From JBBIRM01 sp037441765 (GTDB lineage: Bacteria > Desulfobacterota > BSN033 > UBA1163), in assembly GCA_037441765.1 (NCBI GenBank), contig JBBIRM010000019.1:1-29947 (forward strand): a DNA stretch of 29,947 bases. The letters run 5' to 3'. The notes beneath the pieces were generated by a model. That model was not told the origin of the DNA. It made no database searches and saw nothing but the letters and a program-made list of their open reading frames with translations. The position numbers were made by a program, and so were the translations under genes. Position 1 is the first letter of the stretch. Each line of letters starts with the position of its first letter. Shown piece after piece: positions 8,429 to 16,630 of the stretch.

Positions 8429-8457
8429 ATTTTATGTTGCTATATGAAATTTGTCAA
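8429..8457 (-). promoter_or_regulatory. Sigma-70 promoter of the Nudix gene
   Basis: On the minus strand a consensus TTGACA (8457-8452) is separated by 17 bp from TAAAAT (8434-8429), about 40 bp before the ATG at 8387. This is one of the best promoter matches in the window. Confidence 0.7.
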
Positions 8458-8479
8458 TTTAGATGGACTGAGATTACAT

Positions 8480-8583
8480 AAATCAAGTAGAAATATCTCA
8501 AGATGAGTGCATCAGTAATCCCTTACTTAAGGGGGGATTATATGAATCGGGTAGTGATATCTCAGAAAATCTTATAAAGCGGG
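8480..8583. repeat. Degenerate, partly inverted copies of the interspersed repeat
   Basis: 8544-8583 is an imperfect inverted copy of 8683-8719: both contain GAATCGGGTAG and AGAAAATCTTATA when read on opposite strands. A weaker copy begins 64 bp earlier at about 8480, sharing AATC..GTAG..ATATCTCA. The pair 8544-8583 and 8683-8719 could form a long stem with a loop of about 100 nt. Confidence 0.6.
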
Positions 8584-8655
8584 TCGGTTAATAGAATGTT
8601 TTATAAAAGTGATTTCATCTAAGGAGATGGTAGCCTTTTCAATACCCAAGGGATT

Positions 8656-8732
8656 CTATAGTCAGGGAGCAATCTAAGGTTTCCGCTATAAGATTTTCTA
8701 CGACATCCCTACCCGATTCCCCGGATGAGTGA
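8656..8732. repeat. Interspersed repeat, copy 2
   Basis: Direct copy of positions 1-77 in the same orientation, with six mismatches and no gaps. It lies in the gap between the Nudix gene and the Fe-S gene, next to degenerate inverted copies of itself. Confidence 0.8.
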
Positions 8733-8759
8733 GGTGTTATGTGAATCAGGAATTTTTAA

Positions 8760-8789
8760 TTGATTTTCCAAATTGCTATAAGATATAAA
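8760..8789 (+). promoter_or_regulatory. Possible sigma-70 promoter of the Fe-S/radical SAM/selA run
   Basis: TTGATT (8760-8765) and TATAAA (8784-8789) are separated by 18 bp, about 70 bp before the ATG at 8859. The surroundings are very AT-rich, which lowers the weight of the match. Confidence 0.42.
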
Positions 8790-8858
8790 TAATTATAAAA
8801 AGTTTAAGATATTGGGTTATTTTGAATTTCTGACTTCATTCCAATAAAGGAGGATGCC

Positions 8859-9953
8859 ATGGGTCATCTCACAGGAAAAGAGGAGATTCTAAGGCAGTTG
8901 CAGAAAAGACTTCATCAGAATCCAGTCGGGCTACCTGAGCACGGATCGGTTTACGAAATCTTATCGATTCTTTATACCGATCAAGAGGCTCAGGTAGGAG
9001 CCAAATTCCCTTTCGGTTTGGCAACCTTTGACGAAGTGCAGAGGGCAACTGGATTTAAGGCAGAGGAGTTAGAAGGTATTTTAAAAGGGATGCTGAAGAA
9101 GGGTCTAATCATCTCCTCTATAAAGGATGGGAAGGTGAGATACCTCCTTTCGCCAGGATTGACAGGATTTTTTGAATTTACATTTATGCGAACGGATGAA
9201 TCGCTTCCTATGAAACGACTGGCAGAATTGATGCAGACCTATAAGAATTCACCTGAATTTATACAGGAATTTTTCTCACCAGGGACAAGCAGAGGAAAGG
9301 CCTATGTCTATAGCGATGTCCTTCCAAAAGTGAGAAGTGAGGTCTTAAGATTTGATGAGGCGGTCGAACACATTACGAAGGCAGGGAGGGGGAGCCTGGG
9401 AAAATGTTATTGTCGCCACGAGGCATGGCACCTTGGAAAGAATTGCTCCGCACCGATCGATGATATCTGTATGAGCCTTGGCAACGCCTCGGATTTCTTG
9501 GTTGAACAGGGATTTGCTCGAAGGGCATCGGTTGATGAATTGCTAAATACCCTCAAGAGGGCAGAAGAACTGGGATTGGTTCACATTGGTGACAATCTAC
9601 AGGATCAGACGACCTTCATCTGTAACTGCTGTGGCTGCTGTTGTGGTTTCTTAGAAGGGATAACAAAATACCAATTAAAACATGCTGTGGCCACCACGAA
9701 CTATATAGCCAGTTTGGATCAGGAAGCCTGCAATGGCTGTGAGTTATGTGTTGACCACTGTCAGATCAAGGCCATTAAGATGGAAGGGGATTACCCTTTG
9801 GTCAATGAAGAGTTCTGTATTGGTTGTGGGATCTGTGCCCACTTCTGTCCGACAGAGGCGATGAAGATGGTGGAAAGGGAAAAGAGGGTCATTCCACCAA
9901 AAAATTACAAGGAATTAATGATTCGATTGATGAAAGAAAAAGGACGCCTTTAA
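8859..9953 (+). CDS. Winged-helix/Fe-S cluster protein of unknown role
   Basis: A 364-residue protein. Residues about 30-100 look like a winged helix (TFDEVQRATGFKAEELEGILKGMLKKGLI, then a short wing). A Cys set follows (Cys183, 185, 196, 204, in the pattern CxCR...GKxC...C-M-S-L-G), then a striking cluster at 255-262 (CNCCGCCC). Two ferredoxin-type [4Fe-4S] motifs finish the protein (Cys291/294/297/301 and 320/323/326/330). The CxCRH...CNCCGCC architecture recurs in Fe-S proteins of anaerobes, but I know of no defined reaction. An excellent ribosome site (AAAGGAGG) precedes the ATG. The radical SAM gene follows after 53 bp, so the two are probably co-transcribed. It could be a redox-responsive regulator or an electron-transfer partner; neither is shown. 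Confidence 0.82.
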   Translation: MGHLTGKEEILRQLQKRLHQNPVGLPEHGSVYEILSILYTDQEAQVGAKFPFGLATFDEVQRATGFKAEELEGILKGMLKKGLIISSIKDGKVRYLLSPGLTGFFEFTFMRTDESLPMKRLAELMQTYKNSPEFIQEFFSPGTSRGKAYVYSDVLPKVRSEVLRFDEAVEHITKAGRGSLGKCYCRHEAWHLGKNCSAPIDDICMSLGNASDFLVEQGFARRASVDELLNTLKRAEELGLVHIGDNLQDQTTFICNCCGCCCGFLEGITKYQLKHAVATTNYIASLDQEACNGCELCVDHCQIKAIKMEGDYPLVNEEFCIGCGICAHFCPTEAMKMVEREKRVIPPKNYKELMIRLMKEKGRL

Positions 9954-10006
9954 AAAAGGCAAAATTTCAGTTATTTTAGTTTAATAGATTCGATTACTAA
10001 AGTGAG

Positions 10007-11773
10007 ATGACTTCTGTTGATTTAATACTTCTCCACCCCCCTACGGTTTACGATTTCAGGGCACTCCCTGGGATCCATGGACCAATCAGCGATGTGGTTC
10101 CTTCTACTCCCATCTTTGAGATGTATCCCATTGGGTTTGCCAGCCTTTCGGAATATTTAGAGCGTCATGGCCTCAAGGTAAGGATTGTCAATATCGCTCT
10201 AAAGATGCTCAAGGACAAGGAGTTTAATGTAGAAAGATTTATTTCGAGGGAGAAGTCCATGGCATTTGGGATAGATTTTCACTGGATGGCTCATGTCCAG
10301 GGCGCCCTTGCCCTTGCAGAGATTGTTAAAAAATATCATCCCAAGACCCCTGTCATCTTGGGAGGTCTTTCTGCTACCTATTTTCATGAAGAGATCCTTC
10401 GCCATTACCCCTTTATCGATTTTGTTTTAAGGGGAGACTCCACTGAAGAACCTCTTCTTATGCTTCTTCAAAACATTAAAAGCAATAGAGGGTTGGAAAA
10501 TATCCCAAATCTTACATGGAGGGATGGTAGAAATGGCATCCGTGCCAATCCACTGACCTACGTTCCCGAGGATCTTAATACCATTACTATCGACTACAGG
10601 CATATTATGAAGAAGGTGGTCCGATATGCAGACCCAACAGGATATCAGCCCTTTATTGATTGGTATTCTTATCCGGTGACAGCGGTTTTCACATGTCGGG
10701 GGTGCCTCTATAATTGTAAAACCTGTGGGGGCTCTTCCTATACCTTTCGATCCATGGCCAATCGTTGGCATCCTGCATTTCGAGATCCAAAACTCCTTGC
10801 CCAGGATATTTTTAATATTTCAGACCACCTCAACGCACCCATTATGATCATTGGCGATATCTTTCAGCCCGGTGAGGAGTATGCCTTCACCTTCCTTCAG
10901 GAACTTAGGCGGAGGAGGATTGAAAACCATATCGCCTTTGAATTTTTTGTTCCACCTTCGAGATCCCATCTCGAACGGATTGCCGAATCGATTCCCAACT
11001 TCAATATCGAAATCTCTCCAGAATCACACGACGAAGAAGTTCGGAAAGCATTTGGAAGGCCTTACAACAACGCTTCCCTGGAAAGAATGATCGAAGATGC
11101 TATTGACCTCGGTTCCAAAAGGATCGATATCTTCTTTATGATCGGTCTCCCAAAGCAGACATATTCATCGGTCATTGGGACGGTTAATTACTGTCGCTAT
11201 CTCTTGGAACGATTTCAGCCCTACAATAAATTGATTCCCTTCATCTCACCCCTTGCCCCTTTTTTAGATCCAGGGAGCACTGTGTTTAATGACCCGGAGA
11301 AATATGGATATCGTCTTTTTTATCGAACAGTGGAGGAACACCGTCAGGCATTGACCTCTCCCAGTTGGAAATATATATTGAATTATGAGACTAAATGGAT
11401 GACACGAGATGAGATTGTACAGAGCACTTATGAAGCAGGAAGGAGGCTCAACCGTTTGAAGGCAGAATTTGGTCTGATCGATCGAAAGATAGTCGAATCG
11501 GTTGAGATTCGAATCGAAGGTGCCATCAAGATGATGAGTGAGATAGATCGGATCATGACCCTTCCTGATCATAAGGAGAGGGAGGAGAGATTGAAAACTG
11601 TAGGGGATATCTATCGATCTCTCTATACTTATAGCATGTCTACGGTCTGCGAGAAAAAGGAGTTGGAATGGCCAACACAGTTCATTCGAATGAACTTTCT
11701 AAGGATTTTGAAGACGTTATTGATGAGGAGAAAACCCAATGTCTTCAACCCTTCGTCAGCAGATTCTTCGTAA
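10007..11773 (+). CDS. B12-binding-type radical SAM protein
   Basis: A 588-residue protein. Residues 1-160 form a cobalamin-binding-like Rossmann domain: LILLHPP at the start, PVILGGLSATYFHEEIL, then DFVLRGDSTEEPLLMLL. The canonical DxHxxG cobalamin ligand motif is not visible, so B12 binding is uncertain. The radical SAM core follows with CxxxCxxC at Cys233/237/240 (CLYNCKTC) and an extra Cys230. Such proteins use S-adenosylmethionine and a [4Fe-4S] cluster for radical chemistry, often methylation or thioether formation; the substrate is unknown. The length and pattern resemble the TIGR04190-like group, though I recall that association only loosely. It follows the Fe-S gene by 53 bp, and its last 35 bp overlap the start of selA. 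Confidence 0.85.
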   Translation: MTSVDLILLHPPTVYDFRALPGIHGPISDVVPSTPIFEMYPIGFASLSEYLERHGLKVRIVNIALKMLKDKEFNVERFISREKSMAFGIDFHWMAHVQGALALAEIVKKYHPKTPVILGGLSATYFHEEILRHYPFIDFVLRGDSTEEPLLMLLQNIKSNRGLENIPNLTWRDGRNGIRANPLTYVPEDLNTITIDYRHIMKKVVRYADPTGYQPFIDWYSYPVTAVFTCRGCLYNCKTCGGSSYTFRSMANRWHPAFRDPKLLAQDIFNISDHLNAPIMIIGDIFQPGEEYAFTFLQELRRRRIENHIAFEFFVPPSRSHLERIAESIPNFNIEISPESHDEEVRKAFGRPYNNASLERMIEDAIDLGSKRIDIFFMIGLPKQTYSSVIGTVNYCRYLLERFQPYNKLIPFISPLAPFLDPGSTVFNDPEKYGYRLFYRTVEEHRQALTSPSWKYILNYETKWMTRDEIVQSTYEAGRRLNRLKAEFGLIDRKIVESVEIRIEGAIKMMSEIDRIMTLPDHKEREERLKTVGDIYRSLYTYSMSTVCEKKELEWPTQFIRMNFLRILKTLLMRRKPNVFNPSSADSS

Positions 11774-13157
11774 AATTCCGAGCGTAGAGGAGACCCTTTC
11801 AAGGCCAGAGATAAAAAGCCTCTTAAAGAACCAACCCCGAGGCGTTGTGGTTGAAGCGGTTCGGAGGACATTGAAGAGATTACGGGAGGAGATCCTCCAT
11901 AAAGAAGACCTCTCTGAAATTGACCCCTCTTTCTTCTCCTTTGACTCCCTCTTTCCTCTTTTTCAGAAGGAGATTGAGATCCAGGTGAGGCCCCGACTTT
12001 TTCGGTTGATCAATGCAACAGGGATTATCATACATACTAATTTGGGGAGGTCCCCCCTTCACCCTTCTGCCCTCCAACATATCATCGATATTTCAAAATA
12101 CTACTCTAATCTTGAATATGATCTTGAAAGAGGGGAGCGAGGGAGCCGCTATTCCCATATTGAAGAACTGCTGTGTCGTCTGACAGGGGCGGAATCGGCA
12201 CTGGTCGTCAATAACAATGCAGGGGCAGTTCTGGTTGCCCTCAACACCATTGCCGAAGTGAGGGAGGCTATAGTATCGACCGGTGAACTTGTCGAGATTG
12301 GAGGGTCATTCAGAATCCCTGATGTGATGAAACGAAGCGGTGCTGTTCTCAAAGAGGTAGGGACGACAAACCGAACCTACCTAAGCGATTACGAAAAGGC
12401 GATTGGACCCAAAACCGCCCTCCTCCTCAAAGTCCATACCAGCAACTTCAGGATCATGGGATTTACTGCTGAAGTCTCCCTTGAGGAACTGGTTCAATTA
12501 GGAAAGAAGAATAACCTTACCGTGATGAATGATTTGGGAAGCGGTTGCCTCATCAACCTAAGCAGGTATGGATAGGAGAAGGAACCTACGGTTCAGGAGG
12601 CGATAAAAACCGGGGTAGATCTCGTCACCATAAGCGGGGATAAACTTTTAGGAGGTCCTCAGGCAGGAATCCTCTTAGGAAAGAAGGGACTTCTCGATCT
12701 AATCAAGATCAATCCACTCACCCGTGCCCTTCGTATTGATAAACTTACACTGGCTGCTCTCGAATCCACGCTCCTGCTCTATCTTGATGAGAAAAGGGCG
12801 ATGGAGGAAATCCCCACCCTTCGGATGATAAGTTTAGACGAAAAAAAACTTAAAAAGAGAGGAAGAAGGCTTCTTAGAAGGTTATCCAAGGAGACTCAAG
12901 CCAAAGCCCAATTCATCCTTAGAGAGGATACCTCTGAGGTTGGTGGGGGGGCCCTTCCTCTTCAGGAGCTTCCTACCTTCGTTATTGCCATCAAACCCAT
13001 TTATCTTTCTGTTAATGGTCTTGAAGAGAGGCTCAGGAGAGGGGAGCCTCCGGTCATTGCCCGCATCAGTAAAGATGAGTTGATTTTAGACTTAAGGACG
13101 GTCTTCGATGAAGAGGTCCCTCTTCTTTCCCTTTGTATTGAGAAGGCCTTCGCCTAA
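11739..13157 (+). pseudogene. selA: L-seryl-tRNA(Sec) selenium transferase interrupted by an in-frame TAG
   Basis: SelA is the PLP enzyme that turns Ser-tRNA(Sec) into Sec-tRNA(Sec). The frame runs 472 codons, the normal length, and is broken once, by TAG at 12573-12575 (codon 279). Conserved blocks lie on both sides: ATGIIIHTNLGRSPL, GGSFRIPDVM and NDLGSG before it; TISGDKLLGGPQAG after it. The PLP lysine (codon 302) lies after the stop, so the 278-residue product could not be active. Homologues usually have Leu at this point (YGL-KEP), and TTG to TAG is one base. No other frameshift or stop is present, so the lesion is very recent, a sequencing error, or read through. A GAGGAG ribosome site precedes the ATG. 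rluD follows after about 105 bp, and tRNA-Sec lies 2.3 kb downstream. Confidence 0.9.
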
Positions 13158-13262
13158 TTGGCAAAAAACCGAGCACTTAGCGAAATTATATGAACAAAAT
13201 GTTTAATGAGGAAAATTATACGCCTGGTTCAATTTAGGTCAACCATCTCAATGGGTTAGGGA

Positions 13263-14246
13263 ATGATTAAAAATCAGGGAGAAGGAAAGACTTTTTCCCT
13301 ATCTGTATCGGAAAAAGACCAGGGGGAACGACTTGATCAATTCTTATCTAAGAGCGACCTCAACCTCTCCCGATCGCAAGCAAAAAGATTGATTAAGGAA
13401 AAGAGGGTGTTCCTCAACCAGAAAGAGGCCAAACCCAGTTCTCATCTTAAAATAGGAGACATCGTTTCAGGAATTATTCCAGCGCCTAAGCCCATTTTTC
13501 TTCAGCCAGAACCTCTTCCCCTTACGATACTATACGAAGATTCGTCCATTATCGTGATTGATAAGCCTGCGGGGATGGTGGTCCACCCCGCTTATGGAAA
13601 TCCTTCAGGAACCTTAGTAAACGCACTCCTTTACCACTGCAAAGATATGGCGGGGATTAATGGATCACTAAGACCAGGGATCGTCCATCGGCTGGATAAA
13701 GGAACATCAGGGGTGATGGTCGTTGCGAAAGAGGACAATGCCTATCATCAATTGGCTAAACAGTTTAGGAATAGGACAGTAGAAAAATCCTATTTAGCCA
13801 TTGTCTATGGAAGGTTTAATCAAGACGAGGGCTTCATCGATGCTCCGATTGGAAGGCATTTGAGCCAGAGAAAACGTATGTCCACCCTGACTCGGAAGGG
13901 AAGGCAGGCGATAACCCGTTGGAGGGTGATTGAGAGGCTTGATGGGTTTAGCCTTCTGGAGGTCTTTCCTCATACGGGTCGAACCCACCAGATTCGAGTT
14001 CATCTCTCATCCATAGGTCATCCCATTTTGGGGGATCCCATTTATGGGAGAAAAGGTAAACCTGGGAGGCTGATGGATCCATTGTTAAAAGAATTGATTA
14101 AGAGGATGAATCGACAGGCACTCCACTCCCATCGCCTTGGATTTATTCATCCTCGGACCGGAGAAAGGGTTTATTTTGTTTCACATATTCCTGAAGATAT
14201 GAGTAATTTGTTGTCTTTCCTGCGAAAAAAGAAATCTATTAATTGA
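13263..14246 (+). CDS. rluD: 23S rRNA pseudouridine synthase, RluD family
   Basis: A 327-residue RluA/RluD-type pseudouridine synthase. An N-terminal S4 RNA-binding domain (about 18-80: GERLDQFLSKSDLNLSRSQAKRLIKEKRVFLN) precedes the catalytic domain. That domain carries IDKPAGMVVHP and the active-site motif HRLDKGTSG, whose Asp is the catalytic residue, and later PHTGRTHQIRVHL. RluD modifies helix 69 of 23S rRNA. RluC would be an alternative, but the gene pairing with pgeF is the usual one for RluD. It ends in TGA at the point where the pgeF reading frame opens. Confidence 0.93.
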   Translation: MIKNQGEGKTFSLSVSEKDQGERLDQFLSKSDLNLSRSQAKRLIKEKRVFLNQKEAKPSSHLKIGDIVSGIIPAPKPIFLQPEPLPLTILYEDSSIIVIDKPAGMVVHPAYGNPSGTLVNALLYHCKDMAGINGSLRPGIVHRLDKGTSGVMVVAKEDNAYHQLAKQFRNRTVEKSYLAIVYGRFNQDEGFIDAPIGRHLSQRKRMSTLTRKGRQAITRWRVIERLDGFSLLEVFPHTGRTHQIRVHLSSIGHPILGDPIYGRKGKPGRLMDPLLKELIKRMNRQALHSHRLGFIHPRTGERVYFVSHIPEDMSNLLSFLRKKKSIN

Positions 14247-15064
14247 TAGAGACCATCAATTTGAATTTTAAAGCGATGAACCTATTAGATCGGTCATCAC
14301 TCAAGATAAAAAATGGCATCCCTTATTTTGAAATTCCTGAATTAGAAAAACTCAAATGGCTCAAACACGCTTTCCTAACCCGTCGGGGAGGTGTGAGCCC
14401 TCCACCCTATGACTCCCTAAATCTAAGTGAGGAGAATGGGGATCATCAGGAGAATGTGATCAGAAATAAAAGCATTATTGCTGAGACCTTTCAATTTGAC
14501 CCCAATAGGCTTGTTCTCCTTAATCAAGTTCATAAGGATCAAATCCTTCTACTGAAAAATCCTCAGGAGAAACTTTTCCCTCCGATTGAATACGATGCCC
14601 TGATAACTAATTTGCCAGATACCCTCCTCGGTATTCTAAGCGCAGACTGTCTGCCAATCTTTATAGTTGACACAAAAAAGAAGGTGATTTCAGCTGTCCA
14701 TGCGGGCAGACAGGGCACAGGCCTTCGTATCGTTGTAAAGGTTTTAGAAAAGATGAAAGAAGAATTTGGTTGCTCTTTAAAAGATCAATGGATCGCTTTA
14801 GGGCCTTCTATCGGGCCCTGTTGTTATGAGATTGATGAGGAGGTTTTCCTACACCAATGGGAGCCCTTTTCAACACCAAAAACATCCAGAAAGTGGATGC
14901 TCGATCTGGCTAAGATCAATATCTCCCAGATGAAAAAAGAGGGAATTAAGGAAGGACAGATCTTCAGGATTGATCTCTGCACTTGTTGCCATAGCGATCT
15001 CTTCTTTTCCCATCGGAAAGAAGGCCAAACAGGGAGACAACTCTCGTTTATTGGTATGAGATAA
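14243..15064 (+). CDS. pgeF: Peptidoglycan editing factor / multicopper polyphenol oxidase family (PgeF, YfiH)
   Basis: A protein of the YfiH/PgeF (DUF152) family. The metal and active-site signatures are visible: NQVH, ILSADCLPIFI, SAVHAGRQGTG, and GPSIGPCCYEI. The C-terminus carries DLCTCCHSDLFFSHRKEG and ends in GRQLSFIGMR. Family members were called polyphenol oxidases; in E. coli the role is removal of wrongly incorporated amino acids during peptidoglycan synthesis. The start is uncertain. A TTG at 14243 overlaps the rluD stop, while an ATG at 14276 would give 262 residues and a more typical N-terminus; neither has a strong ribosome site. Translational coupling with rluD is likely in either case. 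Confidence 0.9.
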   Translation: MIETINLNFKAMNLLDRSSLKIKNGIPYFEIPELEKLKWLKHAFLTRRGGVSPPPYDSLNLSEENGDHQENVIRNKSIIAETFQFDPNRLVLLNQVHKDQILLLKNPQEKLFPPIEYDALITNLPDTLLGILSADCLPIFIVDTKKKVISAVHAGRQGTGLRIVVKVLEKMKEEFGCSLKDQWIALGPSIGPCCYEIDEEVFLHQWEPFSTPKTSRKWMLDLAKINISQMKKEGIKEGQIFRIDLCTCCHSDLFFSHRKEGQTGRQLSFIGMR

Positions 15065-15154
15065 CAAGATTCAAGGAGTCATGGTTTCAAGGTTTTTTCA
15101 AGTTAGATGTAGCCTGAACCCTAAATCCTAAAACCTTTTGACCAGAGGCCTTTC

Positions 15155-15439
15155 ATGAAAGAAAACCTTATTAAGGTTTACCTCCAACCCAAATCCTCAA
15201 AAAATGAAGTTGTTGGCCCATATCGAGATGGAATAAAAATCAAAGTCACTCCACCACCTGCCGAGGGAAAGGCCAACGAGGCACTGATTCTTTTTTTGGC
15301 CAAGGAGTTTGAAATATCACCAAGTTGTATAGAAATTATAAGGGGTTTACATTCTCGTGAAAAGATATTGAGGATTCTTAGTTCAAAGCCCTTGACTTTA
15401 AAGGGAAAATCATTTAGTTTGAATATTGGAAGTGGTTAG
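15155..15439 (+). CDS. DUF167 (YggU) family protein
   Basis: A 94-residue protein with the DUF167 signature: VYLQPKSSKNEVVGPY, then IKIKVTPPPAEGKANEALILFLAKEF, and later IIRGLHSREKILRI. The family is small, widespread and of unknown function, often near yggT or pgeF-like genes. The last codons (GGA AGT GGT TAG) coincide with the first 12 nucleotides of the tRNA-Sec gene, so the stop codon lies inside that RNA gene. Confidence 0.9.
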   Translation: MKENLIKVYLQPKSSKNEVVGPYRDGIKIKVTPPPAEGKANEALILFLAKEFEISPSCIEIIRGLHSREKILRILSSKPLTLKGKSFSLNIGSG

Positions 15440-15522
15440 GTCCTGGTGGGCCTCCTGGACTTCAAATCCAGTGGCGGGCTTAAGAGGTCCGCGGTGGGTT
15501 CGATTCCCATGCACTTCCGCCA
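15428..15522 (+). tRNA. selC: tRNA-Sec (anticodon TCA)
   Basis: A 95-nt selenocysteine tRNA with encoded CCA. Visible features are the acceptor stem GGAAGTG pairing with CACTTCC (an eighth position is a G-G mismatch) and discriminator G. The extended six-pair D stem (AGGTCC/GGGCCT) with a four-base loop is typical of bacterial tRNA-Sec. The anticodon stem is CTGGA/TCCAG with TCA at 15462-15464, and a long variable arm and the TTCGATT T loop follow. It decodes UGA in selenoprotein mRNAs. Its first 12 nt overlap the end of the DUF167 gene, so it is probably cut out of the longer transcript. Confidence 0.96.
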
Positions 15523-15608
15523 ATTCAAAATATACTGCGCATAGAGAATAGCGCAAAGGATAAAAAAGCAACATATAATATTCACTATCCAATTAAAGGG
15601 AGGAAAAA

Positions 15609-15803
15609 ATGTTTGGAATTGGAATGCCGGAGTTGATCGTCATCCTGGTGATCGTTTTGATTATTTTTGGGGCAGGAAAACTACCTCAGATCGGGGAAGG
15701 ACTCGGTAAGGGTATCCGAAACTTCAAAAGGGCCACAAGTAAAGATCAGGATGAGATCGACGTCACACCAAAAAAGACAGAGGAGATTCCCGAAAAGAAG
15801 TAA
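15609..15803 (+). CDS. tatA: Twin-arginine translocase subunit TatA
   Basis: A 64-residue TatA/TatE family protein. A single N-terminal helix (about 6-23, PELIVILVIVLIIFGAG) is followed by the hinge GKLPQIGEGLGKGIRNFKRA, an amphipathic helix, and then a charged tail. TatA oligomers form the path for folded, often cofactor-bearing, proteins through the inner membrane. An AAGGGAGG ribosome site precedes the ATG. It lies 86 bp after tRNA-Sec and 30 bp before folK. tatB and tatC are not in the window. Confidence 0.95.
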   Translation: MFGIGMPELIVILVIVLIIFGAGKLPQIGEGLGKGIRNFKRATSKDQDEIDVTPKKTEEIPEKK

Positions 15804-15833
15804 ACCACCTTATGTCTCTCTTCAATACTCGGA

Positions 15834-16319
15834 ATGAGGCATATCGTCTACATTGGAATTGGTTCGAACATCGGCGATAAAGTTGGCATGTGTGAAAGAG
15901 CCATCTCTGAGATATTAAAATTGGATCGACATAAACTTCTCGCAAAGTCCTCCTTTTATAAAACCCAACCCATTGGCTATAAAGATCAGGATTGGTTTAT
16001 TAATGGAGTGATAAAAATCGAAACATCTCTTAGCCCTCTTGAATTGGTTAGAGGGTTAAAGGCTGTTGAATTAAAATTGGGGAGAAAAGAGACCTTTCGC
16101 TGGGGGCCTCGTTTAATCGACCTTGACCTTCTTTTCTTTGATCACGAAGAAATCAAAACCGAAGAACTCTGTGTTCCTCACCCCCATCTCCATAAGCGGA
16201 AGTTTGTTCTCATCCCAATGGCTGAAATCGATAGAGACTTTATCCATCCAGTTTTTAAGATGACGATTCAAGAACTTCTGGATAACCTACAAGAAGATCA
16301 GGGTGTTGAGAAATTTTAA
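15834..16319 (+). CDS. folK: 6-hydroxymethyl-dihydropterin pyrophosphokinase
   Basis: A 161-residue HPPK that transfers pyrophosphate from ATP to 6-hydroxymethyl-7,8-dihydropterin in folate synthesis. Signatures seen are YIGIGSNIGDK at the N-terminus, the pterin-site segment SSFYKTQPIGYKDQDWFINGV, and RWGPRLIDLDLLFF (the family R-G-PR-ID-D-L motif), then VPHPHLHKRKFVLIPMAEI. The length is normal. The start ATG has only a weak ribosome site (CTCGGA). It follows tatA by 30 bp on the same strand. Other folate genes are not in the window. Confidence 0.95.
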   Translation: MRHIVYIGIGSNIGDKVGMCERAISEILKLDRHKLLAKSSFYKTQPIGYKDQDWFINGVIKIETSLSPLELVRGLKAVELKLGRKETFRWGPRLIDLDLLFFDHEEIKTEELCVPHPHLHKRKFVLIPMAEIDRDFIHPVFKMTIQELLDNLQEDQGVEKF

Positions 16320-16350
16320 CCATCTCTTCCTGATCTGAAGTGATTTAATA

Positions 16351-16602
16351 ATGATACGTCTTCTTCTCTTCATCTTCCTGATTATCATCTTCATTTACAC
16401 CTTCCGTTTTCTCCTTAAGAACTTTTTAAGTGAGACCAAAAGTTTAAAAAAAGGTCCCGAACTGGAGGAGCTTGTTCAGGACCCTTTTTGCCAAACTTAT
16501 ATTCCCAAACGATCGGCCTTAAAAAAGAGAATAGGAGGAAGGGATTACTATTTCTGTAATTCGGAGTGTCTGGAAAAATTCATCAAGAATGAGAAGCCTT
16601 AA
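16351..16602 (+). CDS. Small membrane-anchored YHS-like protein
   Basis: An 83-residue protein. An N-terminal membrane helix (about 2-22, very Leu/Ile/Phe-rich) is followed by a short YHS-type domain with DPFCQTYIPKRSA and YYFCNSECLEKFI. The Cys residues in DPFC, YFC and SEC could bind a metal; YHS domains are often linked to metal handling, but no function is established for this small form. It begins 31 bp after folK on the same strand and is probably the last gene of that run. Confidence 0.75.
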   Translation: MIRLLLFIFLIIIFIYTFRFLLKNFLSETKSLKKGPELEELVQDPFCQTYIPKRSALKKRIGGRDYYFCNSECLEKFIKNEKP

Positions 16603-16630
16603 AAATCTAATATGTTTTATTGGCCTTAAA

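Noticed and set aside
8388..8858. CRISPR array in the repeat-rich gap
   Set aside because: The repeats are long, diverged, partly inverted and irregularly spaced, with no short exact repeat-spacer pattern and no cas genes.
12573..12575. TAG in selA as a programmed pyrrolysine codon
   Set aside because: Several genes here end in TAG, and the position is normally a hydrophobic Leu rather than a catalytic residue. No pyl genes are in the window. It is kept only as an alternative in the selA finding.
12801..13157. A separate 118-residue gene after the selA TAG
   Set aside because: It is only the C-terminal end of SelA in the same frame. Conserved SelA sequence continues upstream of its ATG up to the TAG, and no ribosome site precedes it.
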